From NCBI RefSeq assembly GCF_013359595.1, contig NZ_JABFMP010000021.1, forward strand, positions 1 to 64,000: DNA of 64,000 nucleotides, given 5' to 3'. Shown in pieces: positions 41,512-50,842 of this stretch. The notes beneath the pieces are model-generated. The model was not told the origin of the DNA and made no database searches. It saw only the letters and a program-made list of their open reading frames with translations. Source of the stretch: Pseudomonas sp. C1C7 (GTDB lineage: Bacteria; Pseudomonadota; Gammaproteobacteria; Pseudomonadales; Pseudomonadaceae). Each line of letters opens with the position of its first letter. The first letter of the stretch is position 1. A program made the translations under genes and the position numbers.

Positions 41512-42903
41512 ATGAGTCAGTATTTCACGAGGGCGCCTGAGATCAGTCACCTGTCGGATGAGCAGGTGGAAGAAATCTACGAGCGCTATCTGAATGGTGA
41601 AAAAAGCGCGGCGCTGGTCAGCGAATTCAATATTCCGGGGAATGTCCATAGTTTGCTGAGGTTGTTGCCGCCGATCATCAGCAAGGATTTGACCTGTCCC
41701 TACTGCGAGTTGCCCATGTGGATGCGTCGATACGCAAAGGGCACCTCGGCCTCGCTGCGTCATCCATTCAAGTGCGTCAGTTGTGAGCACCTGCACATCA
41801 CGTCGAACCACGGTCGGCAAAGGCATTGTCCGTGCACCGAGTGTTACAAGGTCAGGCAACGGGAAATCGCCGAGCAGGCCAATCGTGAAAGGCTTGAACT
41901 GGAGAAGCGCTACGCAACACCCAGCCCGCCAGTACCTTTTGCCTCGCTGAGCTTTGTCCAGAAGCTGGTCTTGCTCGCCCTGCTGGATGATGGAAGCGCT
42001 GCAAGCAAGGACAGCATCGAGCCGCTGGACGCCCCGTCCAGAACTGAACCCTTGTCACCCGGTGACCGGTTCAGCAAGGAGCTGGTTGAAAGCCTCCATG
42101 AACAGGGTGTGTTGTCAGTCGATGTGCAGTCGGATATCAGGGCTTTCGACCGAACTTCCGGGTGTCTGATCAACAACTACTTCGCCGTTCGCTGGATTCC
42201 CAATGTTGCACTGGAGCCAGGCGTTTGCTGCGCTCGCGATGAATTGTTTACAGCCCTTTATCATGAGTTGTCGGCAAATGTGCAGCCGGTGTGGAAAAGC
42301 GAGCTGTATGCGCTGATGTTCCGTCTGGCGCGGGAAGAGTCGCTTCAGTACATCCACGTACTGGCCAACGAAGTGAGTTTCGTCTTCAGCGCGCAAGGCA
42401 GTGCGAAAACCGTGATCGGGCAGCTTCTGCAGAACTTTTCGGTCAGCCACATCTACTACTTCGCCCGATTGGCAGTCAGAAATGCCGCGCATTTTTATGC
42501 AACCGGTAACTCCAAGGGGCGAACCCACGCTTCCAATACCATTCCGCGCAACATGCTGCGCACTTCGCAGGACGCCCTGGTGCGCAACTGGCGCAAGACG
42601 GCCTATCGCGACTCTCGAGTACCGCAATCGGCATTGCAGCGTTTGTTGTATGACGTCGTGCTCAAGGACTGTGGTGCCGGTTTCGCAAAGTCACCCGGGC
42701 TTTACTGGCGTGATGAACTGGTGCCGAAGTTTTTTCCGGGTGCCATGGACCGAGACTCTCCGCAAGGGCATTTGCAACTGTTCTGTCGCGAGTGTGATTC
42801 CAGCAACATCGACGCCAGCATGGACAAACTGACCGTCATTACGATGTGTTACGACTGTGCCACCTTGAGTAAATTTCAGGCGATCGAAGACTTTGTCGAC
42901 TGA
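41512..42903 (+). CDS. Orphan protein with N- and C-terminal Cys pairs (putative zinc ribbons), unknown function
   Basis: 463 residues. Residues about 10-50 look like a helix-turn-helix (LSDEQVEEIYERYLNGEKSA, then LVSEFNI). Then come CPYC, CVSCEH and CPCTEC at about 62-110, a coiled stretch (IAEQANRERLELEKRY), a large central helical region (about 140-420), and a final ribbon with CREC and CYDC. Two zinc sites and a nucleic-acid role are inferred. AAGGA precedes ATG 41512. Base composition is more even and codon choice less GC-biased than in neighbouring genes, suggesting horizontal origin. No partner genes are adjacent. Confidence 0.75.
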   Translation: MSQYFTRAPEISHLSDEQVEEIYERYLNGEKSAALVSEFNIPGNVHSLLRLLPPIISKDLTCPYCELPMWMRRYAKGTSASLRHPFKCVSCEHLHITSNHGRQRHCPCTECYKVRQREIAEQANRERLELEKRYATPSPPVPFASLSFVQKLVLLALLDDGSAASKDSIEPLDAPSRTEPLSPGDRFSKELVESLHEQGVLSVDVQSDIRAFDRTSGCLINNYFAVRWIPNVALEPGVCCARDELFTALYHELSANVQPVWKSELYALMFRLAREESLQYIHVLANEVSFVFSAQGSAKTVIGQLLQNFSVSHIYYFARLAVRNAAHFYATGNSKGRTHASNTIPRNMLRTSQDALVRNWRKTAYRDSRVPQSALQRLLYDVVLKDCGAGFAKSPGLYWRDELVPKFFPGAMDRDSPQGHLQLFCRECDSSNIDASMDKLTVITMCYDCATLSKFQAIEDFVD

Positions 42904-43120
42904 TTTGGTCGTGCTGGGGTCTGGAGTCGTTGCAAGCGTCCATGGACTGTTCCGCACTCAGGGAGGGTCCGCTAACGTCGCACAAGTGACACAAACGGTC
43001 ACAACTCAAGCGTTCAGCCGCAATTTGCAGCTTGATTTGCTCGGAAAGCCTCCAATTTGGGACCAGGCTGCTAGTGTTGTTCGATGCGCCGCGACGAACC
43101 TGCGTGCCGATGACCGAATA

Positions 43121-43136
43121 TGTCGCAGCATCGCAA
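43121..43136 (+). promoter_or_regulatory. Possible ArgR half-site upstream of gdhB
   Basis: TGTCGCAGCATCGCAA matches TGTCGC-N8-AA exactly. In P. aeruginosa gdhB is induced by arginine through ArgR, so a site here is expected. I see no clear second half-site at the usual 21-base spacing, and it is 269 bases from the ATG, so support is limited. Confidence 0.3.
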
Positions 43137-43376
43137 GAATGGGCCTTGCCGCACTCGTTAAGCTGCGCAACGGATGTGCACCTGTAAAGACATTGCGCCG
43201 TACGCGGTCAGTCGTTTTTGCAGATGCCCATTCACGGAAGGTGAATGTGACCAGAGTGTCTCGTCCAGCTTCACCCACCTGTCACCCTGTTTCCTCTGCC
43301 CGAGAATCAGGAACAGGGTGACGGGCAGCTTTGAAACATAGCCCCGAACAGGGGTGTTTCGCGCGACGCTTCCATC

Positions 43377-43396
43377 AATAACAAGCCCTAGCGGAG
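43377..43396 (+). promoter_or_regulatory. A-rich Hfq/Crc-type motif and ribosome site of gdhB
   Basis: AATAACAA (43377-43384) fits AANAANAA and is followed by the GGAG ribosome site (43393-43396), eight bases before ATG 43405. Catabolite control of glutamate breakdown is plausible but inferred. Confidence 0.4.
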
Positions 43397-43404
43397 TACC
43401 ACAG

Positions 43405-46400
43405 ATGGCGTTCTTCACCGCAGCCAGCAAAGCCGACTTCCAGCACCAACTGCAAGCGGCACTGGCGCAGCACATCAGTGAACAGGCACTGCCACAAGTG
43501 GCGCTGTTCGCTGAACAATTCTTCGGCATTATCTCCATGGACGAACTGACCCAGCGTCGTTTGTCCGACCTCGCTGGCTGTACTCTTTCTGCATGGCGCC
43601 TGCTCGAGCGCTTCGATCACGCGCAACCGCAAGTGCGTGTCTACAACCCCGATTACGAACGCCACGGCTGGCAGTCGACCCACACCGCGGTCGAAGTGCT
43701 GCACCACGACCTGCCGTTCCTGGTGGACTCGGTGCGTACCGAGCTGAACCGTCGCGGCTACAGCATCCACACCCTGCAAACCACCGTGCTGAGCGTGCGT
43801 CGCGGTGCCAAGGGCGAGCTGCTGGAAATCCTGCCGAAGGGCACCCAGGGCGACGACGTGCTGCATGAGTCGCTGATGTACCTGGAAATCGACCGTTGCG
43901 CCAACACCGCCGAACTGAACGTGCTGACCAAAGAGCTGGAGCAAGTGCTCAGCGAAGTACGTGCCGCGGTGACCGATTTCGAACCGATGAAAGCCAAGGT
44001 CCAGGAAATCCTGAGCAACCTGGACAACAGCCGTTTCGCCGTCGATGCCGAAGAAAAGAACGAAATCAAGGGCTTCCTGGAATGGCTGGTGGGCAACCAC
44101 TTCACCTTCCTGGGCTACGAAGAGTTCGTGGTCACCGATCAGGCCGATGGCGGCCACATCGAGTACGACCAGAGCTCCTTCCTGGGCCTGACCAAATCCC
44201 TGCGCACCGGCCTGACCTACGATGACACGCGCATCGAAGACTACGCCGTGAACTACCTGCGCGAACCGAAACTGCTGACCTTCGCCAAGGCGGCGCACCC
44301 AAGTCGTGTTCACCGTCCGGCTTACCCTGACTACGTGTCGATCCGTGAAATCGATGCCGACGGCAAGGTCATCAAGGAATGCCGCTTCATGGGCCTGTAC
44401 ACCTCGTCGGTGTACGGCGAGAGCGTGCGGACCATCCCGTACATCCGCCGCAAGGTCGAGGAAATCGAACACCGCTCCGGCTTCCAGTCCAAGGCGCACC
44501 TGGGCAAGGAACTGGCACAGGTTCTGGAAGTGCTGCCACGGGACGATCTGTTCCAGACACCGGTGGACGAGCTGTTCAGCACCGTGATGTCGATCGTGCA
44601 GATCCAGGAACGCAACAAGATCCGCGTATTCCTGCGCAAGGACCCGTACGGCCGCTTCTGCTACTGCCTGGCCTACGTGCCGCGTGACATCTATTCCACC
44701 GAAGTGCGCCAGAAGATCCAGCAAGTGCTGATGGATCGCCTGAAAGCCTCGGACTGCGAGTTCTGGACTTTCTTCTCCGAATCCGTACTGGCCCGCGTGC
44801 AACTGATCCTGCGCGTCGACCCGAAAAACCGCATCGACATCGACCCGCAGCAGCTGGAAAACGAAGTGATCCAGGCCTGCCGCAGCTGGCAGGACGATTA
44901 CTCCGCGCTGACCGTCGAAGCCTTCGGCGAAGCCCAGGGCACCAACGTGCTGGCCGACTTCCCGAAAGGCTTCCCGGCCGGCTACCGCGAGCGTTTCGCC
45001 GCGCATTCGGCCGTGGTCGACATGCAGCACCTGCTCAACCTCACCGACAAGAAGCCGCTGGTCATGAGCTTCTATCAGCCGCTGGGCCAGGTGTCCGGTC
45101 AGCGCGAGCTGCACTGCAAGCTGTACCACGCCGATACTCCGCTGGCCCTGTCCGACGTGCTGCCGATCCTGGAAAACCTCGGCCTGCGCGTGCTGGGTGA
45201 GTTCCCGTACCGCCTGCGTCACACCAACGGCCGCGAGTTCTGGATTCACGACTTCGCCTTCACCGCTGCCGAAGGCCTGGACCTGGACATCCAGCAACTC
45301 AACGACACCCTGCAGGACGCTTTCGTCCACATCGTGCGCGGCGATGCCGAAAACGATGCGTTCAACCGTCTGGTACTGACCGCCGGCCTGCCTTGGCGCG
45401 ACGTGGCGCTGCTGCGTGCCTACGCCCGTTACCTGAAGCAGATCCGTCTGGGCTTCGACCTGGGCTACATCGCCAGCACCCTGAACAACCACACCGACAT
45501 CGCTCGCGAACTGACCCGGTTGTTCAAGACCCGTTTCTACCTGGCGCGCAAGCTCAGCAGCGACGACCTGGACGACATGCAGCAACGTCTGGAACACGCG
45601 ATTCTCAGCGCCCTGGACGACGTTCAGGTGCTCAACGAAGACCGCATCCTGCGTCGCTACCTGGACCTGATCAAGGCGACCCTGCGTACCAACTTCTACC
45701 AGACCGACGCCAACGGCCATAACAAGTCGTACTTCAGCTTCAAGTTCAACCCGCACCTGATCCCGGAACTGCCAAAACCGGTTCCGAAGTTCGAGATCTT
45801 CGTTTACTCGCCGCGTGTTGAAGGCGTGCACCTGCGCTTCGGCAACGTTGCTCGTGGCGGCCTGCGCTGGTCCGATCGTGAAGAAGACTTCCGTACCGAA
45901 GTCCTGGGCCTGGTAAAAGCCCAGCAAGTGAAGAACTCGGTGATCGTGCCTGTAGGCGCCAAAGGTGGCTTCCTGCCACGTCGCCTGCCGCTGGGCGGCA
46001 GCCGGGACGAGATCGCGGCCGAAGGCATCGCCTGCTACCGCATCTTCATTTCGGGCTTGCTCGATATCACCGACAACCTGAAGGACGGCGCGCTGGTTCC
46101 GCCAGCCAACGTCGTGCGTCATGACCAGGACGACCCGTACCTGGTAGTGGCGGCGGACAAGGGCACCGCTACCTTCTCCGACATCGCCAACGGCATCGCC
46201 ATCGACTACGGCTTCTGGCTGGGCGACGCGTTCGCCTCCGGTGGTTCGGCCGGTTACGACCACAAGAAAATGGGCATCACCGCCAAGGGCGCGTGGGTGG
46301 GCGTACAACGCCACTTCCGCGAGCGCGGCATCAATGTCCAGGAAGACAGCATCACGGTGGTGGGCGTCGGCGACATGGCCGGCGACGTGTTCGGTAACGG

Positions 46401-48300
46401 CTTGCTGATGTCCGACAAGCTGCAACTGGTCGCGGCCTTCAACCACATGCACATCTTCATCGACCCGAACCCGAACCCGGCGACCAGCTTCGCCGAGCGT
46501 CAGCGCATGTTCGACCTGCCGCGTTCGGCATGGTCGGATTACGACACCAGCATCATGTCCGAAGGCGGCGGCATCTTCTCGCGCAGCGCGAAGAGCATCG
46601 CGATTTCCCCGCAGATGCAAGAGCGTTTCGACATCAAGGCCGACAAGCTGACCCCGACCGAACTGCTCAATGCCTTGCTCAAGGCACCGGTGGATCTGTT
46701 GTGGAACGGCGGTATCGGGACCTACGTCAAAGCCAGCACCGAAAGCCACGCCGATGTCGGCGACAAGGCCAACGATGCACTGCGCGTGAACGGTAACGAG
46801 CTGCGCTGCAAGGTGGTGGGCGAGGGCGGTAACCTGGGCATGACCCAGCTGGGTCGTGTGGAATTCGGTCTCAATGGCGGCGGTTCCAACACCGACTTCA
46901 TCGACAACGCCGGTGGCGTGGACTGCTCCGACCACGAAGTGAACATCAAGATCCTGCTGAACGAAATGGTTCAGTTGGGCGACATGACCGCCAAGCATCG
47001 CAACGAACTGCTGGCGAGCATGACCGACGAAGTCGGTGGCCTGGTTCTGGGCAACAACTACAAGCAGACCCAGGCATTGTCCCTGGCTGCTCGTCGTGCC
47101 CTGCCACGCATCGCTGAATACAAGCGTCTGATGAACGATCTGGAAGGCCGCGGCAAGCTGGATCGCGCCATCGAGTTCCTGCCGTCGGAAGAGCAGATCA
47201 ACGAACGCGTCGCGGCCGGCCACGGCCTGACCCGTCCGGAGCTGTCGGTCCTGATCTCCTACAGCAAGATCGACCTCAAGGAGCAGCTGCTGGGCTCCCT
47301 GGTGCCGGACGACGACTACCTGACCCGCGACATGGAAACCGCGTTCCCGCCGACGCTGGTGAACAAGTTCTCCGACGCCATGCGTCGTCACCGTCTGAAG
47401 CGCGAAATCGTCAGCACCCAGATCGCCAACGATCTGGTCAACCACATGGGCATCACCTTCGTTCAGCGACTCAAGGAGTCGACCGGCATGACCCCGGCGA
47501 ACGTGGCCGGCGCCTACGTGATCGTGCGTGACATTTTCCACCTCCCGCACTGGTTCCGTCAGATCGAAGCCCTGGACTACAAGGTTTCCGCTGACGTGCA
47601 ACTGGAATTGATGGACGAGCTGATGCGCCTGGGTCGTCGCGCTACGCGCTGGTTCCTGCGCAGCCGTCGCAACGAGCAGAACGCTGCCCGTGACGTCGCC
47701 CACTTCGGTCCGCACCTGAAAGAGCTGGGTCTGAGCCTGAACGAGCTGCTGACCGGCCCGACCCTGGAAAACTGGAAGAACCGCTACGAAGCCTACGTCG
47801 AGGCGGGCGTTCCGGAGTTGCTGGCACGCATGGTTGCGGGTACCTCGCACCTGTACACCTTGCTGCCGGTGATCGAGGCGTCCGACGTAACCGGTCAGGA
47901 TCCGGCTGAAGTGGCGAAAGCCTTCTTCGCTGTGGGTGAAGAGCTGAACATCACCTGGTACCTGCAACAGATCAGCGCCTTGCCGGTTGAAAACAACTGG
48001 CAGGCCCTGGCCCGTGAAGCGTTCCGCGATGACGTCGACTGGCAGCAGCGTGCGATCACCATCTCGGTCCTGAATCTGTGCGAAGCCTCGGTTGAAGCAC
48101 GTCTGGACTCGTGGATGGCGCAACACGCCAGCATGATCGAACGCTGGCGCGCGATGCTGGTGGAAATCCGTGCTGCCAGCGGCACCGACTACGCCATGTA
48201 CGCGGTGGCCAACCGCGAGTTGCTGGACCTGGCTTTGAGCGGACAGGCACCGGTGGCAGCCGCCACCCCTGCCAAGGCTGAGCTGGAACCAGCAGTCTGA
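43405..48300 (+). CDS. gdhB: NAD-specific glutamate dehydrogenase, 180-kDa class
   Basis: 1631 residues from ATG 43405 (MAFFTAASKADFQHQLQ), matching the large L_180 class found in Pseudomonas and Streptomyces. Long N-terminal regulatory domains (about 1-700) precede the catalytic core; RFGNVARGGLRWSDREEDFRTEVLGLVKAQ, split over about 830-870, contains the glutamate-binding region, and the nucleotide-binding domain follows. The enzyme oxidises glutamate to 2-oxoglutarate and ammonia and serves arginine and glutamate catabolism. The upstream region carries a possible ArgR site. A strong terminator follows 15 bases after the stop. Confidence 0.95.
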   Translation: MAFFTAASKADFQHQLQAALAQHISEQALPQVALFAEQFFGIISMDELTQRRLSDLAGCTLSAWRLLERFDHAQPQVRVYNPDYERHGWQSTHTAVEVLHHDLPFLVDSVRTELNRRGYSIHTLQTTVLSVRRGAKGELLEILPKGTQGDDVLHESLMYLEIDRCANTAELNVLTKELEQVLSEVRAAVTDFEPMKAKVQEILSNLDNSRFAVDAEEKNEIKGFLEWLVGNHFTFLGYEEFVVTDQADGGHIEYDQSSFLGLTKSLRTGLTYDDTRIEDYAVNYLREPKLLTFAKAAHPSRVHRPAYPDYVSIREIDADGKVIKECRFMGLYTSSVYGESVRTIPYIRRKVEEIEHRSGFQSKAHLGKELAQVLEVLPRDDLFQTPVDELFSTVMSIVQIQERNKIRVFLRKDPYGRFCYCLAYVPRDIYSTEVRQKIQQVLMDRLKASDCEFWTFFSESVLARVQLILRVDPKNRIDIDPQQLENEVIQACRSWQDDYSALTVEAFGEAQGTNVLADFPKGFPAGYRERFAAHSAVVDMQHLLNLTDKKPLVMSFYQPLGQVSGQRELHCKLYHADTPLALSDVLPILENLGLRVLGEFPYRLRHTNGREFWIHDFAFTAAEGLDLDIQQLNDTLQDAFVHIVRGDAENDAFNRLVLTAGLPWRDVALLRAYARYLKQIRLGFDLGYIASTLNNHTDIARELTRLFKTRFYLARKLSSDDLDDMQQRLEHAILSALDDVQVLNEDRILRRYLDLIKATLRTNFYQTDANGHNKSYFSFKFNPHLIPELPKPVPKFEIFVYSPRVEGVHLRFGNVARGGLRWSDREEDFRTEVLGLVKAQQVKNSVIVPVGAKGGFLPRRLPLGGSRDEIAAEGIACYRIFISGLLDITDNLKDGALVPPANVVRHDQDDPYLVVAADKGTATFSDIANGIAIDYGFWLGDAFASGGSAGYDHKKMGITAKGAWVGVQRHFRERGINVQEDSITVVGVGDMAGDVFGNGLLMSDKLQLVAAFNHMHIFIDPNPNPATSFAERQRMFDLPRSAWSDYDTSIMSEGGGIFSRSAKSIAISPQMQERFDIKADKLTPTELLNALLKAPVDLLWNGGIGTYVKASTESHADVGDKANDALRVNGNELRCKVVGEGGNLGMTQLGRVEFGLNGGGSNTDFIDNAGGVDCSDHEVNIKILLNEMVQLGDMTAKHRNELLASMTDEVGGLVLGNNYKQTQALSLAARRALPRIAEYKRLMNDLEGRGKLDRAIEFLPSEEQINERVAAGHGLTRPELSVLISYSKIDLKEQLLGSLVPDDDYLTRDMETAFPPTLVNKFSDAMRRHRLKREIVSTQIANDLVNHMGITFVQRLKESTGMTPANVAGAYVIVRDIFHLPHWFRQIEALDYKVSADVQLELMDELMRLGRRATRWFLRSRRNEQNAARDVAHFGPHLKELGLSLNELLTGPTLENWKNRYEAYVEAGVPELLARMVAGTSHLYTLLPVIEASDVTGQDPAEVAKAFFAVGEELNITWYLQQISALPVENNWQALAREAFRDDVDWQQRAITISVLNLCEASVEARLDSWMAQHASMIERWRAMLVEIRAASGTDYAMYAVANRELLDLALSGQAPVAAATPAKAELEPAV

Positions 48301-48314
48301 TTGGCCGTTGAATG

Positions 48315-48353
48315 AAAAAAAGCCCCGTATCGAAAGATACGGGGCTTTTTTTT
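48315..48353 (+). terminator. Intrinsic terminator after gdhB
   Basis: AAGCCCCGTATC and GATACGGGGCTT pair perfectly around GAAA, flanked by A7 and T8 runs, so it can work on both strands. The convergent gene at 48381 ends 28 bases beyond. Confidence 0.96.
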
Positions 48354-48380
48354 CAGTGATGGGTTGGGAGTTGCGCGTGA

Positions 48381-48986
48381 TCACATTTCGTCGTCGTCTT
48401 GAATCCTGGGTTCAATGAACAGGGGGTAAGGGGTCGAACCGGTCTGATAGGGCGCATCGCGTTCCAGGATCTTCAATGTGAAGGTCACCGGTTCACCGAC
48501 CTGATCGGTATAGGCATACAGCTTCAGGTTCTCTACCACATGGCGTTTTATGATGTCGGCGTTCCTGGCCTTGAGATAAACCGTGGCTTTGTCTTTCTTG
48601 AGGTCATCAAGGGTGATGATGTCGTGATCCATGTTCAGCAAGTTGAACGAAGTCGTATTGCCGCCCGCACCGGCAAACGCTCCCAGCAGGCCGTGGGGGT
48701 TTTTGCTGAAGTATTTGCCCAAATAGGCTTCGCTACGAATCTGGATGTTGTAGTAATCGTCGTAGCAACGGAAATAGACGACCATCTCGGACGACCTGTG
48801 CCGGACTGTGCGATCGTAGGTTCTATGCGCCCGCACCATCCTTTGGCTGAGGTTGGAGTATCGATGAGAGGTGGTCAGTAGATTGCCCTGGCCTGCGCTG
48901 TTGCCGAGCATTTGCTCGAAGAACTTCATCGGGGTGTCGTCGCAGCGGATGCGTGCGATAAATGATCTTTTCTGGTCTGTACTCAT
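48381..48986 (-). CDS. Protein of unknown function
   Basis: 201 residues from ATG 48986 (MSTDQKRSFIARIR). No signal peptide or membrane segment. Regularly spaced aromatic and basic residues (MVRAHRTYDRTVRHRSSEM, VVYFRCYDDYYNIQIRSE) and a glycine-rich loop (GLLGAFAGAGGNTTSFNLL) suggest a beta-rich domain. I do not recognise a family. Codon use is less GC-biased than in the neighbouring gdhB. It is monocistronic, and a REP hairpin lies upstream. Confidence 0.65.
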   Translation of the reverse strand: MSTDQKRSFIARIRCDDTPMKFFEQMLGNSAGQGNLLTTSHRYSNLSQRMVRAHRTYDRTVRHRSSEMVVYFRCYDDYYNIQIRSEAYLGKYFSKNPHGLLGAFAGAGGNTTSFNLLNMDHDIITLDDLKKDKATVYLKARNADIIKRHVVENLKLYAYTDQVGEPVTFTLKILERDAPYQTGSTPYPLFIEPRIQDDDEM

Positions 48987-49100
48987 AATGATCTCCATGA
49001 CTTTGAGAGTTCGCGTCGTGCGAGCGGCCAGAGTAATGGAGTTCAGCTTTGTCGATAGTGCGGAACAATTGCCTGATATTGCTACTGAGTTACTTATCCC

Positions 49101-49190
49101 CGTGGGAGCGGGCTTGCTCGCGAATGCGGAGTGTCAGTCAGCCTATATGTTTCTGAAACACCGCATTCGCGAGCAAGCCCGCTCCCACAG
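49101..49190. repeat. REP hairpin, GCGAGCAAGC family
   Basis: CGTGGGAGCGGGCTTGCTCG and CGAGCAAGCCCGCTCCCACAG form long inverted arms, extended inward by CGAATGCGG and CCGCATTCG. It occupies most of the 274-base gap between two minus-strand genes. Confidence 0.9.
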
Positions 49191-49260
49191 TTCTAGTCGC
49201 AGTACACAAGACTAAGTGCATACAGGCTTATTGTGGGGGGCGAGCCTGGTCGCGATGGAG

Positions 49261-49971
49261 TCAATACAACTTCGTGCCGGAATTGTTATCAATCATCGAC
49301 ACATTATCAGTCGGATTCCTCAACAAACTGTTCAATGACTGGTCGAACTTCTGCAGCGCCCTGACCTGCATGTTTTGCTGTTCATTAATGTCGGCAACGA
49401 TGTCTTCACTGCGCTTGAAGTCCGCCCAGACCGGGCTCAGTTCCATCGCGTCACGACCCTGTGCGGTGCCGATGTAATTGAGGTGGCTGTCGTAGAAGTG
49501 CGCACTGACATCCGACTCGATGTCGGAACTGCGCGAGGTAATGAGTTGACTGCGGGTATCCACCACGGCGATCACATCCGGTTTGGCCGCCTTCAGGCTC
49601 TGCATGTCCGGATACACCGTGACCGAACCGAACTGCCGCTGCAGGGAGGCCTTGACCCAGTCCACCGCCATATCGGGCCTGGAGGTGGCTACGTAGGCAT
49701 CGTGAATCGGCTGCACCAGCAGGCTCTGGCCGAAACCGGTGCCGGCGTTGGCCTGGTAGTCCTGCAGGTAGGCGCGGTTGGTCTGGGTGTTGCGGCTGTA
49801 GACCACGCCCAGGGAAACCTGGCTGCCATTGGGAATACGGGTTGCATTGCTGCGGCCCACCGGCTCGCTGAAGATGCCGTCCAGCGAGGAAACCGCGGAA
49901 GGTGCCGTAGGGATCGAGCAACCGGTTAACAGCGCCGTCATTGCCAGCGTACTGACCAGGGCAAGTTTCAT
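49261..49971 (-). CDS. Putative outer-membrane lipoprotein of unknown function
   Basis: 236 residues from ATG 49971. The lipoprotein signal is clear: MKLALVSTLAMTALLTGC with the lipidated Cys18. Asn/Ser-rich mature sequence follows, with an alpha/beta region (VYPDMQSLKAAKPDVIAVVD) and a C-terminal helix. Serine after Cys18 favours outer-membrane sorting. I cannot assign a function. Confidence 0.8.
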   Translation of the reverse strand: MKLALVSTLAMTALLTGCSIPTAPSAVSSLDGIFSEPVGRSNATRIPNGSQVSLGVVYSRNTQTNRAYLQDYQANAGTGFGQSLLVQPIHDAYVATSRPDMAVDWVKASLQRQFGSVTVYPDMQSLKAAKPDVIAVVDTRSQLITSRSSDIESDVSAHFYDSHLNYIGTAQGRDAMELSPVWADFKRSEDIVADINEQQNMQVRALQKFDQSLNSLLRNPTDNVSMIDNNSGTKLY

Positions 49972-50151
49972 GGTGTATCTCCTATGCAAAAGCAGTCGGG
50001 AAAGCAGTCGCCAATTGAGGGTGCCGAGTTCATCGGCGGTCACTCAAGGTTAAACCGGTAATTATTTAATGAAATAACCCCTACGTATGGTTGTCAGAGC
50101 GTCGGTAGTTTTGTTTGGTGTAAAGAAAGTCGGTTAATTGCCACGGGATAT

Positions 50152-50186
50152 AAAAAAGGCCGAATCGTCGATTCAGGCCTTTTTAT
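50152..50186 (-). terminator. Intrinsic terminator of the cupin gene
   Basis: On the minus strand AAAAAGGCC-TGAATC pairs with GATTC-GGCCTTTTTT around a three-base loop, 22 bases after the cupin stop. The stem is A/T-flanked on both sides, so it could also work on the plus strand. Confidence 0.9.
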
Positions 50187-50207
50187 TTATGGCTGCCGGT
50201 TCAGCGA

Positions 50208-50624
50208 TCAGTTTTTCAAGGGGACAAGTACTTCTTCGTCCGGCGACAGGACCATGAATACCAGCAACTTCGCAGGCTTGGTCTTGCTGGCGTTTTTCGA
50301 GACCAGATGTTCGGAACCCGCCGCTTCATACCAGAACTCACCGGCCTTGTAGGTCACTTCTTTTTCGCCTTTGACTTGCGAAGTGATTTCACCTTCGAGC
50401 ACATAGGCCATTGCTGTTCCGTCGTGCCTGTGGGCAATGGAAGATTGGCCGGGCTTGTAGTCCACTTCAATCATCAGTGCCTTTTTGCCCGGTACGTTTT
50501 TGAGCATTTGATCCTGCAGGATCGTGACCTTTTCCGAAGGCCCATGGGCGAAGGCCGAGGCGGAAACGGTCAGGGACAGGGCAACCAGGGAAGCGGCACA
50601 GAAGCGCAAAAGGTTCATGTTCAT
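50208..50624 (-). CDS. Exported cupin-domain protein
   Basis: 138 residues with a signal peptide (NLLRFCAASLVALSLTVSAS, cleaved near AFA-HG). The mature chain is a single cupin barrel: metal ligands are visible in HRHDGTAMAYVLEG and further on in YEAAGSEHLVSKN. By family it binds a metal and a small molecule in the periplasm; no substrate can be named. ATG 50624 is chosen because the signal peptide begins there. It has its own terminator. Confidence 0.85.
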   Translation of the reverse strand: MNMNLLRFCAASLVALSLTVSASAFAHGPSEKVTILQDQMLKNVPGKKALMIEVDYKPGQSSIAHRHDGTAMAYVLEGEITSQVKGEKEVTYKAGEFWYEAAGSEHLVSKNASKTKPAKLLVFMVLSPDEEVLVPLKN

Positions 50625-50733
50625 TACCTGCGTGGGATGAGTTGTCAGGGACAAATCTAGTCCGCGGCGGGGGCCAAACAAACAGCCAATACTCAGGAAG
50701 GTCAGGGGACCAATCTGGTGGGGAAACAACAAA

Positions 50734-50838
50734 CAAAAGATCGCAGCCTGCGGCAGCTCCTGCATGGGATTGCATTTCCCTGTAGGAGCTGCCGCAGGCT
50801 GCGATCTTTTGCTTTTTGCTTTTTGCTTTTTGCTTTTT
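50734..50838. repeat. REP hairpin plus four copies of GCTTTTT
   Basis: AAAAGATCGCAGCCTGCGGC and GCCGCAGGCTGCGATCTTTT are perfect inverted copies (50734-50811). They are followed by GCTTTTT four times (50811-50838), ending four bases from the stop codon of the minus-strand ABM gene. Confidence 0.92.
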
Positions 50839-50842
50839 GCTA

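Larger units (their letters stand above)
42904..43404 (+). other. 500-base region upstream of gdhB
   Basis: No convincing gene. The open frames here lack ribosome sites. A sequence fitting the P. aeruginosa ArgR half-site TGTCGC-N8-AA occurs at 43121-43136, and an AANAANAA motif at 43377-43384 lies just before the ribosome site. The inverted pair GTCACCCTGTTTC (from 43283) and GAACAGGGTGAC (43311-43322) makes a hairpin upstream of the gene. Confidence 0.5.

Noticed and set aside
42893..43321. Possible 142-residue gene upstream of gdhB
   Set aside because: No ribosome site, no recognisable composition, overlaps the previous stop and the gdhB leader.
43375..48384. 1669-residue open frame opposite gdhB
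   Set aside because: Same reason; composition of mirrored codons, no ribosome site, and gdhB is unambiguous on the other strand.
50811..50838. GCTTTTT tandem repeat as a phase-variation tract
   Set aside because: It lies after a stop codon on the minus strand and in no promoter spacer, so a length change would not switch a gene.
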